Positions 7,004-15,977 of a stretch of DNA of 64,000 nt are shown in pieces. A program made the position numbers and the translations under genes. Source of the stretch: Paenibacillus gyeongsangnamensis (lineage in GTDB: Bacteria > Bacillota > Bacilli > Paenibacillales > NBRC-103111); assembly GCF_027533625.1 (NCBI RefSeq), contig NZ_JAQAGZ010000027.1, forward strand, positions 18,839 through 82,838. Reading direction: 5' to 3'. Each line of letters opens with the position of its first letter. Position 1 is the stretch's first letter. The notes below the pieces were generated by a model, which was given only the letters and a program-made list of their open reading frames with translations, was not told the origin of the DNA and did not search any database.

Positions 7004-8521
7004 ATGCGAATCACGAATATGCTTCACTTTTCCGAATACCACCGTTTCTATGTCCAGCGGGATTTCGCACTCAGCAGCCTTGATTATAAAATGCTGTCCG
7101 CGGTGTACCAGCCGATGGTCGGCGCTTATGCCATCAGTATGTATCAGACGCTGTACCAGCAGCTGCCCGGCGAACGGATCGGCTGCTCGGCGGTAGACCA
7201 GCAGCGCAAGCTGTTCCTGTCCCTGGAGCTGGAATCCGGCGAGCGGGGGCGGCAGCTCTTCATCGAGATGACGTCGAGGCTCGAGGCGGTCGGTCTCTTG
7301 AAGACCTCGCGCCGGTTCGCGGCGGCTTCCGAGGACTACGTTTACGAATATACGCTGTACGCGCCGCTCAATCCGGCGGAATTTTTCCGGAACCAGCATC
7401 TGACGCTACTTCTGCGGGACAAGATCGGCAAGTACGCGGTTCTGGCGCTGCGGGATGAGCTGATTCTCCCGGAGCATGAGGAGCTGAAGGCGGCCAATTC
7501 GGAGAATTTGTCGGTGCCGTTCTATGATTTGTTCCAACTTAACACGCAGGTTGTGGACTACGAGCTGGAGCAGGCCTTGTTCGACACGCCAGCGGCCCAG
7601 CCTTCCGCATCGAAGGCGGAGGTCATGCCCAAGGGGTTTCAGTACTCGGAAATTATTATGCATTTTCCGCGTTATTCCGAGAACCGAGAATATGTGGAGC
7701 GGCTGAAGTATGAGCCGGAGCAAATGGCGACGATTAATTTTGTAGCCAAAAAATACAGCCTGTACCTGACGGACGTCTGCAAGCTGCTTGATGAAGAGGG
7801 CGTCTTCGACGAGGAAGGCCGGATCGTGCTGGAGCTGCTGCAGCACAAAGCAAATCAAGTGTTCCGCTCCGACAAGAAGCGGACGGACGACCGCAACCGG
7901 ACGATGGCGAAGATCGCCGCGGCCAAGGGAGAACCGGCTTCCAGAGCGGATGGAAACGCCGCGAAGGAGGACATGCCCGAACGGACCGTCGAGATGGAAT
8001 ATTACCTCGAGGTGCCGGACTTGTTCCAAGGCGAGTGCAACCAGCACCAGTATAACTTCATTTTGCGCAATGAGCCTTATACGTACCTCCTGGAGAAAAT
8101 TTTCTCCAAGGGCTCGGTGCCGGACGGGCTGCTCGATACGCTGTCGAAGGTCGATTTGACCTACGGGTTGCGCGAGGAAGTCATTAATGTCCTGATTCAT
8201 TACATTTATGTCAACAAGCGCTCCTGGTCCAGGACGTCGATCGAATTCAGCGTGACGGACATGCTGGGTAAGCAGGTATCCACATTCGAGCAGGCGGTTC
8301 AGTACATCCGGGAGCAGGCGAAATATATGGAACGCAAAACGTCCGGGAGCCGCGGATCAAGCGGCGGAACGGGGGCGGCGGGAAGCCGCTCGGGCCGGGC
8401 TCCGCGTCAGAAGCCGGCGATCCCGATCGTGCAGAGCACGGCAGGGCCGGCTAAGCAGCTCAGTCAAGCGGAGCGCGAGGCACTACGGCGGAAGGCGCAG
8501 CAGCTGGATGGGAAGCTGTAG
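7004..8521 (+). CDS. dnaB: replication initiation and membrane attachment protein DnaB
   Basis: A 505-residue protein that belongs to the Firmicute helicase-loading machinery (DnaD-DnaB-DnaI) acting at oriC and in PriA-dependent restart. The N-terminal part (MLHFSEYHRFYVQRDFALSS...VYQPMVG) is typical of DnaB, with winged-helix and DnaD-like regions up to about residue 440. A Gly/Ser/Arg-rich linker and short helical tail follow. The length is close to the B. subtilis protein (472). The start could also be ATG 7019; the ribosome site before 7004 is weak (GGGG). dnaI follows 52 bp downstream in the usual order. Confidence 0.9.
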   Translation: MRITNMLHFSEYHRFYVQRDFALSSLDYKMLSAVYQPMVGAYAISMYQTLYQQLPGERIGCSAVDQQRKLFLSLELESGERGRQLFIEMTSRLEAVGLLKTSRRFAAASEDYVYEYTLYAPLNPAEFFRNQHLTLLLRDKIGKYAVLALRDELILPEHEELKAANSENLSVPFYDLFQLNTQVVDYELEQALFDTPAAQPSASKAEVMPKGFQYSEIIMHFPRYSENREYVERLKYEPEQMATINFVAKKYSLYLTDVCKLLDEEGVFDEEGRIVLELLQHKANQVFRSDKKRTDDRNRTMAKIAAAKGEPASRADGNAAKEDMPERTVEMEYYLEVPDLFQGECNQHQYNFILRNEPYTYLLEKIFSKGSVPDGLLDTLSKVDLTYGLREEVINVLIHYIYVNKRSWSRTSIEFSVTDMLGKQVSTFEQAVQYIREQAKYMERKTSGSRGSSGGTGAAGSRSGRAPRQKPAIPIVQSTAGPAKQLSQAEREALRRKAQQLDGKL

Positions 8522-8572
8522 ATTTGAAGACGTTGCGCAGTTTGTGCGGATCGAAAGGAGGGGGAATCGCGG

Positions 8573-9523
8573 ATGGAATCTTTAGGAGAGCTGCTGAAGC
8601 GAGGACAAGGCAGGCAGCTGCTGAAACAGGCGGATGAGAAGCTGCGCGAGGTGGCCGCGAATCCGTTGATCGTGAAGCTGCGGGCGAAGTATCCGGAGCT
8701 CGACGAGCGGACGATGAAGCTGAATTTGAACCGGCTGCATCAATATGCGACGGAGCACCACAATTGCACGCATTGTCCGGGGCTGGACCGGTGTCCGAAC
8801 GATTTTGAAGGACATTATTCGATCCTCTCCGTGGAGTCCGACGGGGACGAGACGCGCGTGTACGACCAGAAGGTCGCGTGCAAGAAGTTTATCGCCCGGG
8901 AAGCGCAGGACGCCGTACGCAGCCGGATTCGGAGCTTTTATGTGGATGAGCGGGCATTGTCCCAGGGCTATTCCTCCATTGATATCCTGGACAAGGACCC
9001 GAAGCGCGAGGTAGCGGTGAACCAAATTATCGATTACGTGCTTCGGACGAAGCAGGACGGCTTGCAGAAGAACGGCCTGTACTTGGCCGGAAGCTTCGGG
9101 ACGGGGAAGACGTTCCTTATGTGCTACCTCCTCTATGAGCTGGCCAAGGACGGCTTTACCGGCGCGATTGTGTATATGCCTGATTTTGCCGAAGATTTGA
9201 AGTCGATGTTCCACGATCCGCTGAAGCTGAAGGAAACGATCGACGTGCTGAAGGAAACGGATCTGCTCGTCTTCGACGACATCGGGGCGGAGAATCTGAA
9301 TCCTTGGCTGCGCGATCACGTGATGGGAGCGATCCTGAACTACCGGATGAACCGGAAGCCGACGTTCTTCACGTCGAATCACGATCTGGATGCACTGGAG
9401 AAGCATTTCGGCTTTACCAGCAAGGACGGGGACGAGGAGTACAAGGGCCGGCGCATCATGGACCGCATCCGGCCGTTCGTCGAGGTGGTCATGGTGGAGG
9501 GTTACAACAAGCGGGGCACTTAG
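8573..9523 (+). CDS. dnaI: primosomal helicase loader DnaI
   Basis: A 316-residue AAA+ ATPase that loads the replicative helicase DnaC together with DnaB. The N-terminal helicase-binding domain contains a zinc-type cluster HHNCTHCPGLDRC near residues 61-73. The ATPase domain has Walker A GSFGTGKT near 174, Walker B LLVFDDIG near 232, and a sensor-1 type TFFTSNHD near 263. AAAGGAGGGGGA precedes the ATG. It pairs with dnaB upstream and ends in a bidirectional terminator. Confidence 0.93.
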   Translation: MESLGELLKRGQGRQLLKQADEKLREVAANPLIVKLRAKYPELDERTMKLNLNRLHQYATEHHNCTHCPGLDRCPNDFEGHYSILSVESDGDETRVYDQKVACKKFIAREAQDAVRSRIRSFYVDERALSQGYSSIDILDKDPKREVAVNQIIDYVLRTKQDGLQKNGLYLAGSFGTGKTFLMCYLLYELAKDGFTGAIVYMPDFAEDLKSMFHDPLKLKETIDVLKETDLLVFDDIGAENLNPWLRDHVMGAILNYRMNRKPTFFTSNHDLDALEKHFGFTSKDGDEEYKGRRIMDRIRPFVEVVMVEGYNKRGT

Positions 9524-9552
9524 ATCGGACTTATTATTTTATAGATCATTGG

Positions 9553-9590
9553 AAAAAACCGTCAAGCCGTGAGGCCGACGGTTTTTCGTT
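9553..9590. terminator. bidirectional terminator between dnaI and the multicopper oxidase gene
   Basis: The arms AAAAAACCGTC and GACGGTTTTT carry A and T runs on both sides, so both convergent genes can end here. Confidence 0.8.
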
Positions 9591-9591
9591 T

Positions 9592-11733
9592 TTATTCGGG
9601 ACGGTTCACTGTCTGGCTTCCGATGCTGTAGGGGGAGGTGACGCCTTCGTACATCAGATGCATGGTCATTCCGCCTGAGGCATGGGAGAGATTATGGCAG
9701 TGATCCATCCACAAGCCGGGATTGTCGGCGCGGAAGGCCACTTCATAGACTTCGCCGGGTCTGACATCGAGCGTATCCGACCACCAGGTGCCGGTGACCG
9801 GCTTGCCGTTCCGGGAAAGCACAAGCATACGGTGGCCGTGAAGGTGCATCGGATGATCGACGACGCTTCGGTTGATCATGGTGATTTTGACCAGATCGCC
9901 CTCTCGGACCATGTACATCGGCGTGTTCGGGAATACCTTGCCGTTGATCGTGAACAGACCGCCGAAGCGTCCGTTATAGAAGCCGAGCTTATTATCCAGA
10001 ATCATCGTAAACTGCTTGTCGAACCGGCTGCTTGCATCGAATGGGGTTGGAGCGGTTCCGCCGTACTGCGAAGGCTCGAAGACTGCGGTCTTGGACAGAT
10101 CGAAGGACGGCAGGTTGCCTTTCCCGTCGGGACTCATGAGAAGGCCGAGGGACGATTTCCCCGCGATGCTTAAGAACACGGGCTGATCCGGCATGACGAA
10201 GGTGACGTCGTACCGTCCGCCGGTAGTGAGCTCCAGCCGAGTGTTGTCTAACGTCTCCGGCTGATGAAGCTCGGTTCCGTCGATCGCGGCTACCTGGAAG
10301 GGAGCTCCGGTGAGCAGAAACTGCTGGCGCACCCAGTCATCCGTATTGAGCAGCCGCATACGAACCGGCGTGCCGGGCGCAATGAGCTTGTTCTCGACGG
10401 TGTCGGATGCCCCGGAGGCCAGCGTCCCGTTCCAGTTGTGGCTCATGACCGTAAATTCCTGCTGCTGCGGATTCACGCCTGCGGCGGGCTCTACGATCAG
10501 TGGGCCGAACAAGCCCATTGTGACCGATTCCTTGGAGTCCTGATGCGAATGATACCAGAAGGTGCCCGCCTGCTTGGCAATGAACCGGTATGTGTACGAT
10601 TCTCCGGGCAGGACGGCATTCTGGGTTGCGCCCGCAACACCGTCTTCGGCATTGGGCACGTCGAGGCCGTGCCAATGAAGGGTGACGCCGCCGTCGATAT
10701 TTTTGTTGATGAGGGTCACCTGAACGAGCTCCCCTTCTTTCATTCTCAGCTCGGGTCCGGGGGATTGCCCGTTATAGGTCCAAGCTTCGACCATTTTGCC
10801 GGAGCTTAGGCGAATGGTTTTCTTCTCCGCCGTCAGCGTGAAGGTGCGGTCCGGCATTCCCGTAAGCGGCCCCGTCAGCTTCGTAACGGAAACGGATTCT
10901 GCCGGCGCTGCGGCTGCGGTTGCAGTTGAGGCTATACTGCCGCCATGCTCGGCGTGGCCAAGCGGAAGCGGAAGCGTCGTTCCCGTACCGTAATCCATGG
11001 AACCGGCCATCATGCTCATGCGGGAAGGCAGGATGCTGGCCTGCATCGCAAACAGTACGGGCACGGCGGCGGCCAGCAGCGCGGCGGCAAGCACCATGCC
11101 TTGCGTCAGCCAGGACTTCCACCGGCGGTACTTTACCGTTGCCGCAGGATGGCTCATGATTTGCATCCGGTGGCTGTGACGGATCCATAGACCGGTGACG
11201 GCCAGAAGGTACAGGAGAAGCGGGATCGTATCCTGTGCGTGAAATGGAACCGGTGCCGTAAGCGCATAGTACAGCGCGGTGAGAGCGCCCGGAGGCACGG
11301 CTTGGAACGGCACGACCAGGGCCGGAGAAGAAGCCATGCCGCGAGCTTGGGGCTCCGGCGGGCCGTCCGTCTCGATGCCGGACGCAGGAACAGCTGCGGT
11401 CCGAAGCTTCAGCAGCGCCGGCACGGCGGATACGAGTACCGCAAAGGCGGGAACCGCAACCAGCGGGGCGTGCAGCAGCGTACGGTCCAGCCACAGCTGC
11501 AGGGGCAGGTTGATGGCCATATACGTCAGGTCCGTCAGCAGGATGGCGGCGAAGAGTAGAATGATGCCCGACCGAAATAACTGCTTGCCGGCTTGACGCC
11601 GCAGCGCCTCGACCGAGGATGCGTATACCAGCTTGGAAGCCTTGCCCGCGGCGTTCCAAGAATAAAGGAGCAGCAGCAATAAGGCGGCCAACTCGATTAA
11701 AAGCTCGTATCGGTACAAAAAAATCCCCCTCAT
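9592..11733 (-). CDS. membrane-anchored multicopper oxidase
   Basis: A 713-residue protein in two parts. Residues 1-235 carry about five membrane segments, unusual for this family. Residues 285-700 form a three-domain copper oxidase with all four copper motifs: HWHG near 353, HSHQ near 395, HPMHLHGH near 640 and HCHNLSHASGGM near 690. The domain therefore should be on the outer face of the membrane and oxidise a metal or small substrate with O2. The annotated ATG 11733 has a poor ribosome site; TTG 11718, 6 bases after AGGGGG, is a good alternative. An inverted repeat overlaps the start region. No accessory copper genes are adjacent. Confidence 0.85.
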   Translation of the reverse strand: MRGIFLYRYELLIELAALLLLLLYSWNAAGKASKLVYASSVEALRRQAGKQLFRSGIILLFAAILLTDLTYMAINLPLQLWLDRTLLHAPLVAVPAFAVLVSAVPALLKLRTAAVPASGIETDGPPEPQARGMASSPALVVPFQAVPPGALTALYYALTAPVPFHAQDTIPLLLYLLAVTGLWIRHSHRMQIMSHPAATVKYRRWKSWLTQGMVLAAALLAAAVPVLFAMQASILPSRMSMMAGSMDYGTGTTLPLPLGHAEHGGSIASTATAAAAPAESVSVTKLTGPLTGMPDRTFTLTAEKKTIRLSSGKMVEAWTYNGQSPGPELRMKEGELVQVTLINKNIDGGVTLHWHGLDVPNAEDGVAGATQNAVLPGESYTYRFIAKQAGTFWYHSHQDSKESVTMGLFGPLIVEPAAGVNPQQQEFTVMSHNWNGTLASGASDTVENKLIAPGTPVRMRLLNTDDWVRQQFLLTGAPFQVAAIDGTELHQPETLDNTRLELTTGGRYDVTFVMPDQPVFLSIAGKSSLGLLMSPDGKGNLPSFDLSKTAVFEPSQYGGTAPTPFDASSRFDKQFTMILDNKLGFYNGRFGGLFTINGKVFPNTPMYMVREGDLVKITMINRSVVDHPMHLHGHRMLVLSRNGKPVTGTWWSDTLDVRPGEVYEVAFRADNPGLWMDHCHNLSHASGGMTMHLMYEGVTSPYSIGSQTVNRPE

Positions 11734-11751
11734 TTCATGTCTTTATGAAAT
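11732..11751. promoter_or_regulatory. inverted repeat at the oxidase start, operator candidate
   Basis: ATTTCAT and ATGAAAT form a 7-6-7 dyad that overlaps ATG 11733. A repressor here would block transcription or translation. No regulator gene lies next to it. From 11752 to about 12004 only AG-rich, weakly repetitive sequence is seen. Confidence 0.35.
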
Positions 11752-12004
11752 CATTGTAGCTTGGCGAGGGCAGCGTCAAAACCGACCTGGGGTGTGAATG
11801 AAACTGGACCTTAGACGGGTTAAAGCTAGTACTTGGTCCTAGGGAATTGTTATAGGTTCAAGATACAAGAAGATTTTAGAGGAGGGCAGAAGAAATTGTA
11901 GAGCAGAAGGCTGTCGGGAGGAAGATGGCAACTGGGAGGGAAGAGTAGCGAGGAGGAAGAAGGATGCGGGAGGTCAAAAGCAAATCAGAAGGCAAATCAG
12001 GAGT

Positions 12005-12501
12005 AATTAAGTGACCCATTACAGTATCTACAATATCAAAATACGTACGTATAGTTAAATCCTTGTATTCGTTTATAATAGCTCTCCATTTTGGGGGATC
12101 AAACATCCATCTTCGTCCGACAACCAGATATCTTTTCGGATAATAAGCTTCTAACCCATAGTGACTTTTGACAAAATCTCGATTGCGTGGATCTTCAAAG
12201 TATTCACGGTAAACTCTTGTCTGAGCTATGTGGGAATGAATTTCCGACGAGAATGTCTAACGATTTATTTTCCCTATAACCACTGTATCAGTTTTTATGT
12301 TCGGGAGTTTAAATTCAAGAATATCAGCCATACCATCGCTTCCCACAACAAAGAAATCTGGGCGGATTGAAGGTCTATCCTCATTGTCCATCCATTTGCA
12401 TTCTTTTTCGGCATGAAGAGAACTTCCGAAAAAATCCATGTTTAGAATAAACTGATTTTCAGGCTCAGATTGGAGCGAAGCATGCAACCACCGCCTTGTT
12501 T
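12005..12501 (-). pseudogene. remnant of a DUF4263 (Shedu SduA-type) nuclease gene
   Basis: On the minus strand one frame reads from about 12501 to about 12005 with a single internal TAG at 12259-12261. It shows the DUF4263 pattern: RPDFFVVGSDGMADILEFKLP (PD-(D/E)xK-like core with D...ExK), then TFSSEIHSHIAQTRVYREYF and RYLVVGRRW followed by WRAIINEYKDL. In intact Shedu proteins this domain is the C-terminal nuclease of a one-gene anti-phage system. The N-terminal part is missing, with a TAA just upstream, and after about 12005 the frame enters low-complexity sequence. The reading frame is otherwise intact, so inactivation is recent. Confidence 0.8.
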
Positions 12502-12551
12502 AAGACTACTATATTAACGCGGTGAATGGATAAATAATGAAAATAAGAAAT

Positions 12552-12578
12552 AGCCTGTTGAGGGTTTCTCAACAGGCT
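12552..12578 (-). terminator. terminator of the aldo-keto reductase gene
   Basis: Perfect 11-bp arms AGCCTGTTGAG/CTCAACAGGCT with a 5-nt loop; the minus strand continues ATTTCTTATTTTC. Confidence 0.7.
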
Positions 12579-12630
12579 GACCAGCCCCCTGCTAGGGGAA
12601 CTGGCGTTCTTCATTATGGCTGGGCCAGGC

Positions 12631-13473
12631 TTAGAAGTCAAAATTGTCAGGGTCCGGTCCAACCCGCAGGTTCTGGTTCAGCGCATCGATGCGGGTCATC
12701 TCTTCACTCGTCAGCTCGAAGTCGAACACTGAGGCGTTCTCGATAATCCGGGGAGCCTTCGTCGACTTGGGAATCGTTACGATGCCGTGCTGCAGATCCC
12801 AGCGCAAAATGACTTGGGCGACCGACTTGCCGTGACGGGCGCCGATTTCCTGCAGCACCGGGTTGTCCAGCAGCTGGCCCTGCATCAGAGGCGACCATGC
12901 CTCGATCTGAATGTCATGCCGGGCGCAGAAGTCGCGCAGCACTTGCTGGCTGAGCCGCGGATGGAGCTCGACCTGGTTCACCATCGGCTTGATCTCGGCA
13001 TCTTTCATCAGGTCCTCCAGGTGATGAATCTGGAAGTTGCTGACGCCGATCGCTTTGACGCGTCCGGCCTTGTACAGCGCTTCGAGCGCACGCCAAGCGT
13101 CCTTGTACTTGCCGGCCACCGGCCAGTGAATCAGGTACAGATCGAGATAATCCAGCCCCAGCTTCTCCAAGCTGGTCTCATAGGCGGCGAGCGTCGCTTC
13201 ATAGCCGAGATCGGCGTTCCATACCTTGGAAGTGACGAACAAGTCTTCGCGGGAGAGTCCCGTTTCTTGGAGGGCTTCGCGGATAGACTGGCCTACGCTG
13301 CGCTCGTTGTCATAGATGGCCGCCGTGTCGATGCTGCGGTAGCCATGGGCGACAGCCGCTTTGACCGCGTCCACGAGCTCGGGACCGTCCGTGACTTTGA
13401 ATACGCCGATGCCGAACCAAGGCATAGCCTTTCCGTTATTTAGAGTCGTAGTTGCTTGCAGATGCGTTGTCAT
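12631..13473 (-). CDS. ytbE: aldo-keto reductase, YtbE-like
   Basis: A 280-residue NADPH-dependent oxidoreductase of the AKR5-type. The catalytic tetrad is visible: D and Y in YRSIDTAAIYDNE near residues 39-51, K in VTSKVW near 78 and H in YLIHWP near 111. The C-terminal NADPH pocket IPKSTKAPRIIENASVF lies near 235. ATG 13473 has GGAGG 8 bases upstream; an earlier in-frame ATG at 13515 has none. With the neighbouring MFS gene and HxlR regulator it reproduces the ytbE-ytbD-ytcD arrangement of B. subtilis, which suggests a role in removing a reactive carbonyl or toxic compound. Confidence 0.88.
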   Translation of the reverse strand: MTTHLQATTTLNNGKAMPWFGIGVFKVTDGPELVDAVKAAVAHGYRSIDTAAIYDNERSVGQSIREALQETGLSREDLFVTSKVWNADLGYEATLAAYETSLEKLGLDYLDLYLIHWPVAGKYKDAWRALEALYKAGRVKAIGVSNFQIHHLEDLMKDAEIKPMVNQVELHPRLSQQVLRDFCARHDIQIEAWSPLMQGQLLDNPVLQEIGARHGKSVAQVILRWDLQHGIVTIPKSTKAPRIIENASVFDFELTSEEMTRIDALNQNLRVGPDPDNFDF

Positions 13474-13604
13474 AGATAAAACCTCCAGTAGGGGAAATGG
13501 TAGATTTGAATACATGATGTCTTGTTGGAGCTGGTAGCGGCCCTAGCCATTTTGCACGTGGCTGCTTGGATGATGCCAAGATAGCGGAGACAAGAGCTCG
13601 ACAG

Positions 13605-14822
13605 TCAAGACCGGGCCGGCTTCGCCTGCACGGCGCGAACCGGCCCGGTCTTGCGTTCTAGTGCCATGCTCCAGCCAGTCAGCAAAACCGCGGCCAAGAC
13701 CATGCCAGCGCCGATCCAGGTGGTATGAATCAATCCCATCGAATCGGTGACCACACCACCCAGATAGGCCCCAATGGCGATGCCCGCATTGAACGCGGCG
13801 ATGTTAACGGCGGAAGCGACATCCTTAGCTCCCGGCGCGAAGCGCTCGGCCAGCATGACGACATAAATCTGCAGCCCGGGAACGTTCATGAAGGCCAGCA
13901 GGCCCATGAAGAAGATCGTGATTAACCCGGCTACCTTGAATGGCGCGGTCACCATCAACACCAGCAGCACGATCGCCTGCAGGATGAACATAAGGAACAG
14001 AGCCTTGAGCGGCCGGCGGTTGGCCACCTTTCCCCCGATGACATTGCCGATCGCAATCGCAATGCCGTAAATCAGCAGGATGACCGCTACCGTGCTTTCG
14101 GCAAATCCGGTTATCTCATGCAGCAATGGGGATAAATAAGTAAATACGACAAAAGTGCCTCCATATCCGAGAGCCGTGATGGCGAACGCAAGCAGCAGCC
14201 TGCCATTCGTCACCAGCTTTACCTGCTCACGCACCGGGGTCGGAACGCCCTTACGTAGCGAGGCGGGGATCAAGATCAGGTTGGCGATCAGCGCGACCAG
14301 GCCGATGACGGCGATGGTGACGAAGGCCGCCCGCCAGCCCATCTGCTGGCCGATCCAGGTACCGAGCGGCACGCCGGTCACGATGGCGACCGTCAGGCCT
14401 GAGAACATCATGGAGATCGCACTCGCCCGTTTGTTCTCCGGCACGAGGTCGGCGGCGATGGTCGATGCGATCGACATAAATACGCCGTGCGACAAAGCGG
14501 ATAGCACGCGGGCCGTCAACAGGACGCCAATGCTTCCGGAAGCCGCCGCCAGACTGTTGCCTGCGATAAAAACGACCATGATGGCGATCAGCAGCGACTT
14601 GCGGGACATTCCCGTGGTGAGTGAGGTCAGCACGGGAGCCCCGAAGGTGACACCGAGCGCATACAGCGTCACGGTCAGTCCTGCCGTTGTGACCGATATA
14701 TGAAGGTTTTCGGCGATCAGGGGCAGCAGCCCCACGCTGATAAACTCGGTAGTTCCGATCGCATAGGCGCTGATGGCCAGAGCCAGAAGCGCGAGCATAC
14801 TCCGTTTTTGATCCAATTGCAT
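13605..14822 (-). CDS. ytbD: MFS efflux transporter, YtbD-like (DHA1 family)
   Basis: A 405-residue integral membrane protein with twelve predicted membrane helices. It carries DHA1 drug/proton antiporter features such as TTEFISVGLLPLIAENL in helix 1-loop and the motif-C-like SGLTVAIVTGVPLGTWIG near residue 145. The substrate is unknown; sugar or drug efflux are known for relatives. It lies between the aldo-keto reductase gene (same strand, 131 bp downstream) and the divergent HxlR regulator, and shares an intergenic operator with the latter. Confidence 0.85.
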   Translation of the reverse strand: MQLDQKRSMLALLALAISAYAIGTTEFISVGLLPLIAENLHISVTTAGLTVTLYALGVTFGAPVLTSLTTGMSRKSLLIAIMVVFIAGNSLAAASGSIGVLLTARVLSALSHGVFMSIASTIAADLVPENKRASAISMMFSGLTVAIVTGVPLGTWIGQQMGWRAAFVTIAVIGLVALIANLILIPASLRKGVPTPVREQVKLVTNGRLLLAFAITALGYGGTFVVFTYLSPLLHEITGFAESTVAVILLIYGIAIAIGNVIGGKVANRRPLKALFLMFILQAIVLLVLMVTAPFKVAGLITIFFMGLLAFMNVPGLQIYVVMLAERFAPGAKDVASAVNIAAFNAGIAIGAYLGGVVTDSMGLIHTTWIGAGMVLAAVLLTGWSMALERKTGPVRAVQAKPARS

Positions 14823-14893
14823 GTTTTCTCACCTCTAATCGTGGTAATCATCGGCCGATACATGCTATTATGAGAGGAGCAAGCATTTTTGGC

Positions 14894-14924
14894 TAGTACG
14901 TACTTTAAAGTACGATAGGTACTA
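14894..14924. promoter_or_regulatory. operator of the HxlR regulator
   Basis: A perfect 16-bp palindrome CGTACTTTAAAGTACG (14899-14914) is nested in a wider TAGTAC...GTACTA repeat (14894-14924). It sits between the divergent MFS and HxlR genes, the usual position for HxlR-family control. Confidence 0.7.
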
Positions 14925-14955
14925 ATAAGTGCCTATAGCAATTGGAGGGCTTCGC

Positions 14956-15327
14956 ATGAGCACAGGAACCAATAAGAAGTATAATATTTCGGTGGAAGCG
15001 ACCTTGGAAGTCATCGGAGGAAAATGGAAGTGCGTGATTCTCTGTCACTTGACGCGTGGAAAGAAGCGGACAAGTGATCTCAAGCGAATCATGCCCAGCA
15101 TTACGCAAAAGATGCTAACCCAGCAACTGCGGGAACTGGAGGCGGACGGGATCGTCAACCGGATTACGTATCATCAAGTGCCGCCCAAGGTCGAATACGA
15201 GCTGAGCGAATACGGGTGGAGCCTCAAGCCGATTCTGGATGCGCTTTGCTCCTGGGGAGAGGGCCATATTATTAAAGAATACGGCGATAAATTCACCGTA
15301 TTGGAGGACAATATTTTAAATCATTGA
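14956..15327 (+). CDS. ytcD: HxlR-family regulator, YtcD-like
   Basis: A 123-residue winged-helix protein of the HxlR family. It carries the family signature VIGGKWKCVILCHLTRGKKR near residues 17-36, LKRIMPSITQKMLTQQLREL and the wing YELSEYGWSLKPIL. A single cysteine (KCVILCHL region holds two) could allow thiol-based sensing as in YodB/HypR, but this is inference. ATG 14956 lies 8 bases after TTGGAGGG. It is divergent from the MFS gene and probably controls that gene and itself through the shared palindrome. Confidence 0.88.
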   Translation: MSTGTNKKYNISVEATLEVIGGKWKCVILCHLTRGKKRTSDLKRIMPSITQKMLTQQLRELEADGIVNRITYHQVPPKVEYELSEYGWSLKPILDALCSWGEGHIIKEYGDKFTVLEDNILNH

Positions 15328-15372
15328 GACGTGAACATGGATCTTTCCACGATTCCTTTGGACGATAAAAAA

Positions 15373-15441
15373 GGAATACTTGAGCTAAGGCTTCAAGTAT
15401 TCCCGAGAGAGTACCGCGTTGAGGTACTCTCTTTCTTTTTC
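15373..15441 (+). terminator. double hairpin ending the HxlR gene
   Basis: A first hairpin GGAATACTTGA/TCAAGTATTCC (15373-15403) is followed by a second, GAGAGTACC/GGTACTCTC (15407-15431), and the T-rich run TTTCTTTTTC. The second is a normal terminator. The stretch from 15442 to 15970 has no convincing gene; 15770-15900 holds short AGAAGTAA-like imperfect repeats. Confidence 0.7.
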
Positions 15442-15977
15442 TCTTGACTTAACTTTTCTCCTCACGATTAACATCGTGGCTCTATTTCAGTAACAAGGTG
15501 GTTCTCACTCGTTAACTCAATGGCTCTATGGCACCGAAATATTCAATCTTGTGGGTATTGAGATATAACCCCTAAATTTCAATAAAGTAAATTGCTAGTC
15601 TAAGTCCTATCATTGTTTGTCGGGACTTAGGCTTGTTTCCGTAATTAAGTACTTTGTACACAGTAAATCCCACGGCACAAAATGCAAGGAAGATAAGTAA
15701 AAACACCAATAATAACGAAGGCAAGGAAATGCCTGATTATTATGTTCGCGGCGAAGAACTCAGAAAGTAGGGCGGTCAGAAGGCAAATCGAAAGTAACTT
15801 AGAAGTAAATTAGATGTAAACCAGAAGCAACTCAGAAGTAATAGCAAAGAAGGAAGATCGGACGTAGATTAAGACGTAGATTAAGAAGTAGTTGGGCCAA
15901 CTTATCTCTTTAAGTATATAATTGGGAACATTAAAGAAGAAAGATGAGGGGGATTGTAACCCTCACCTCACTTAGTA

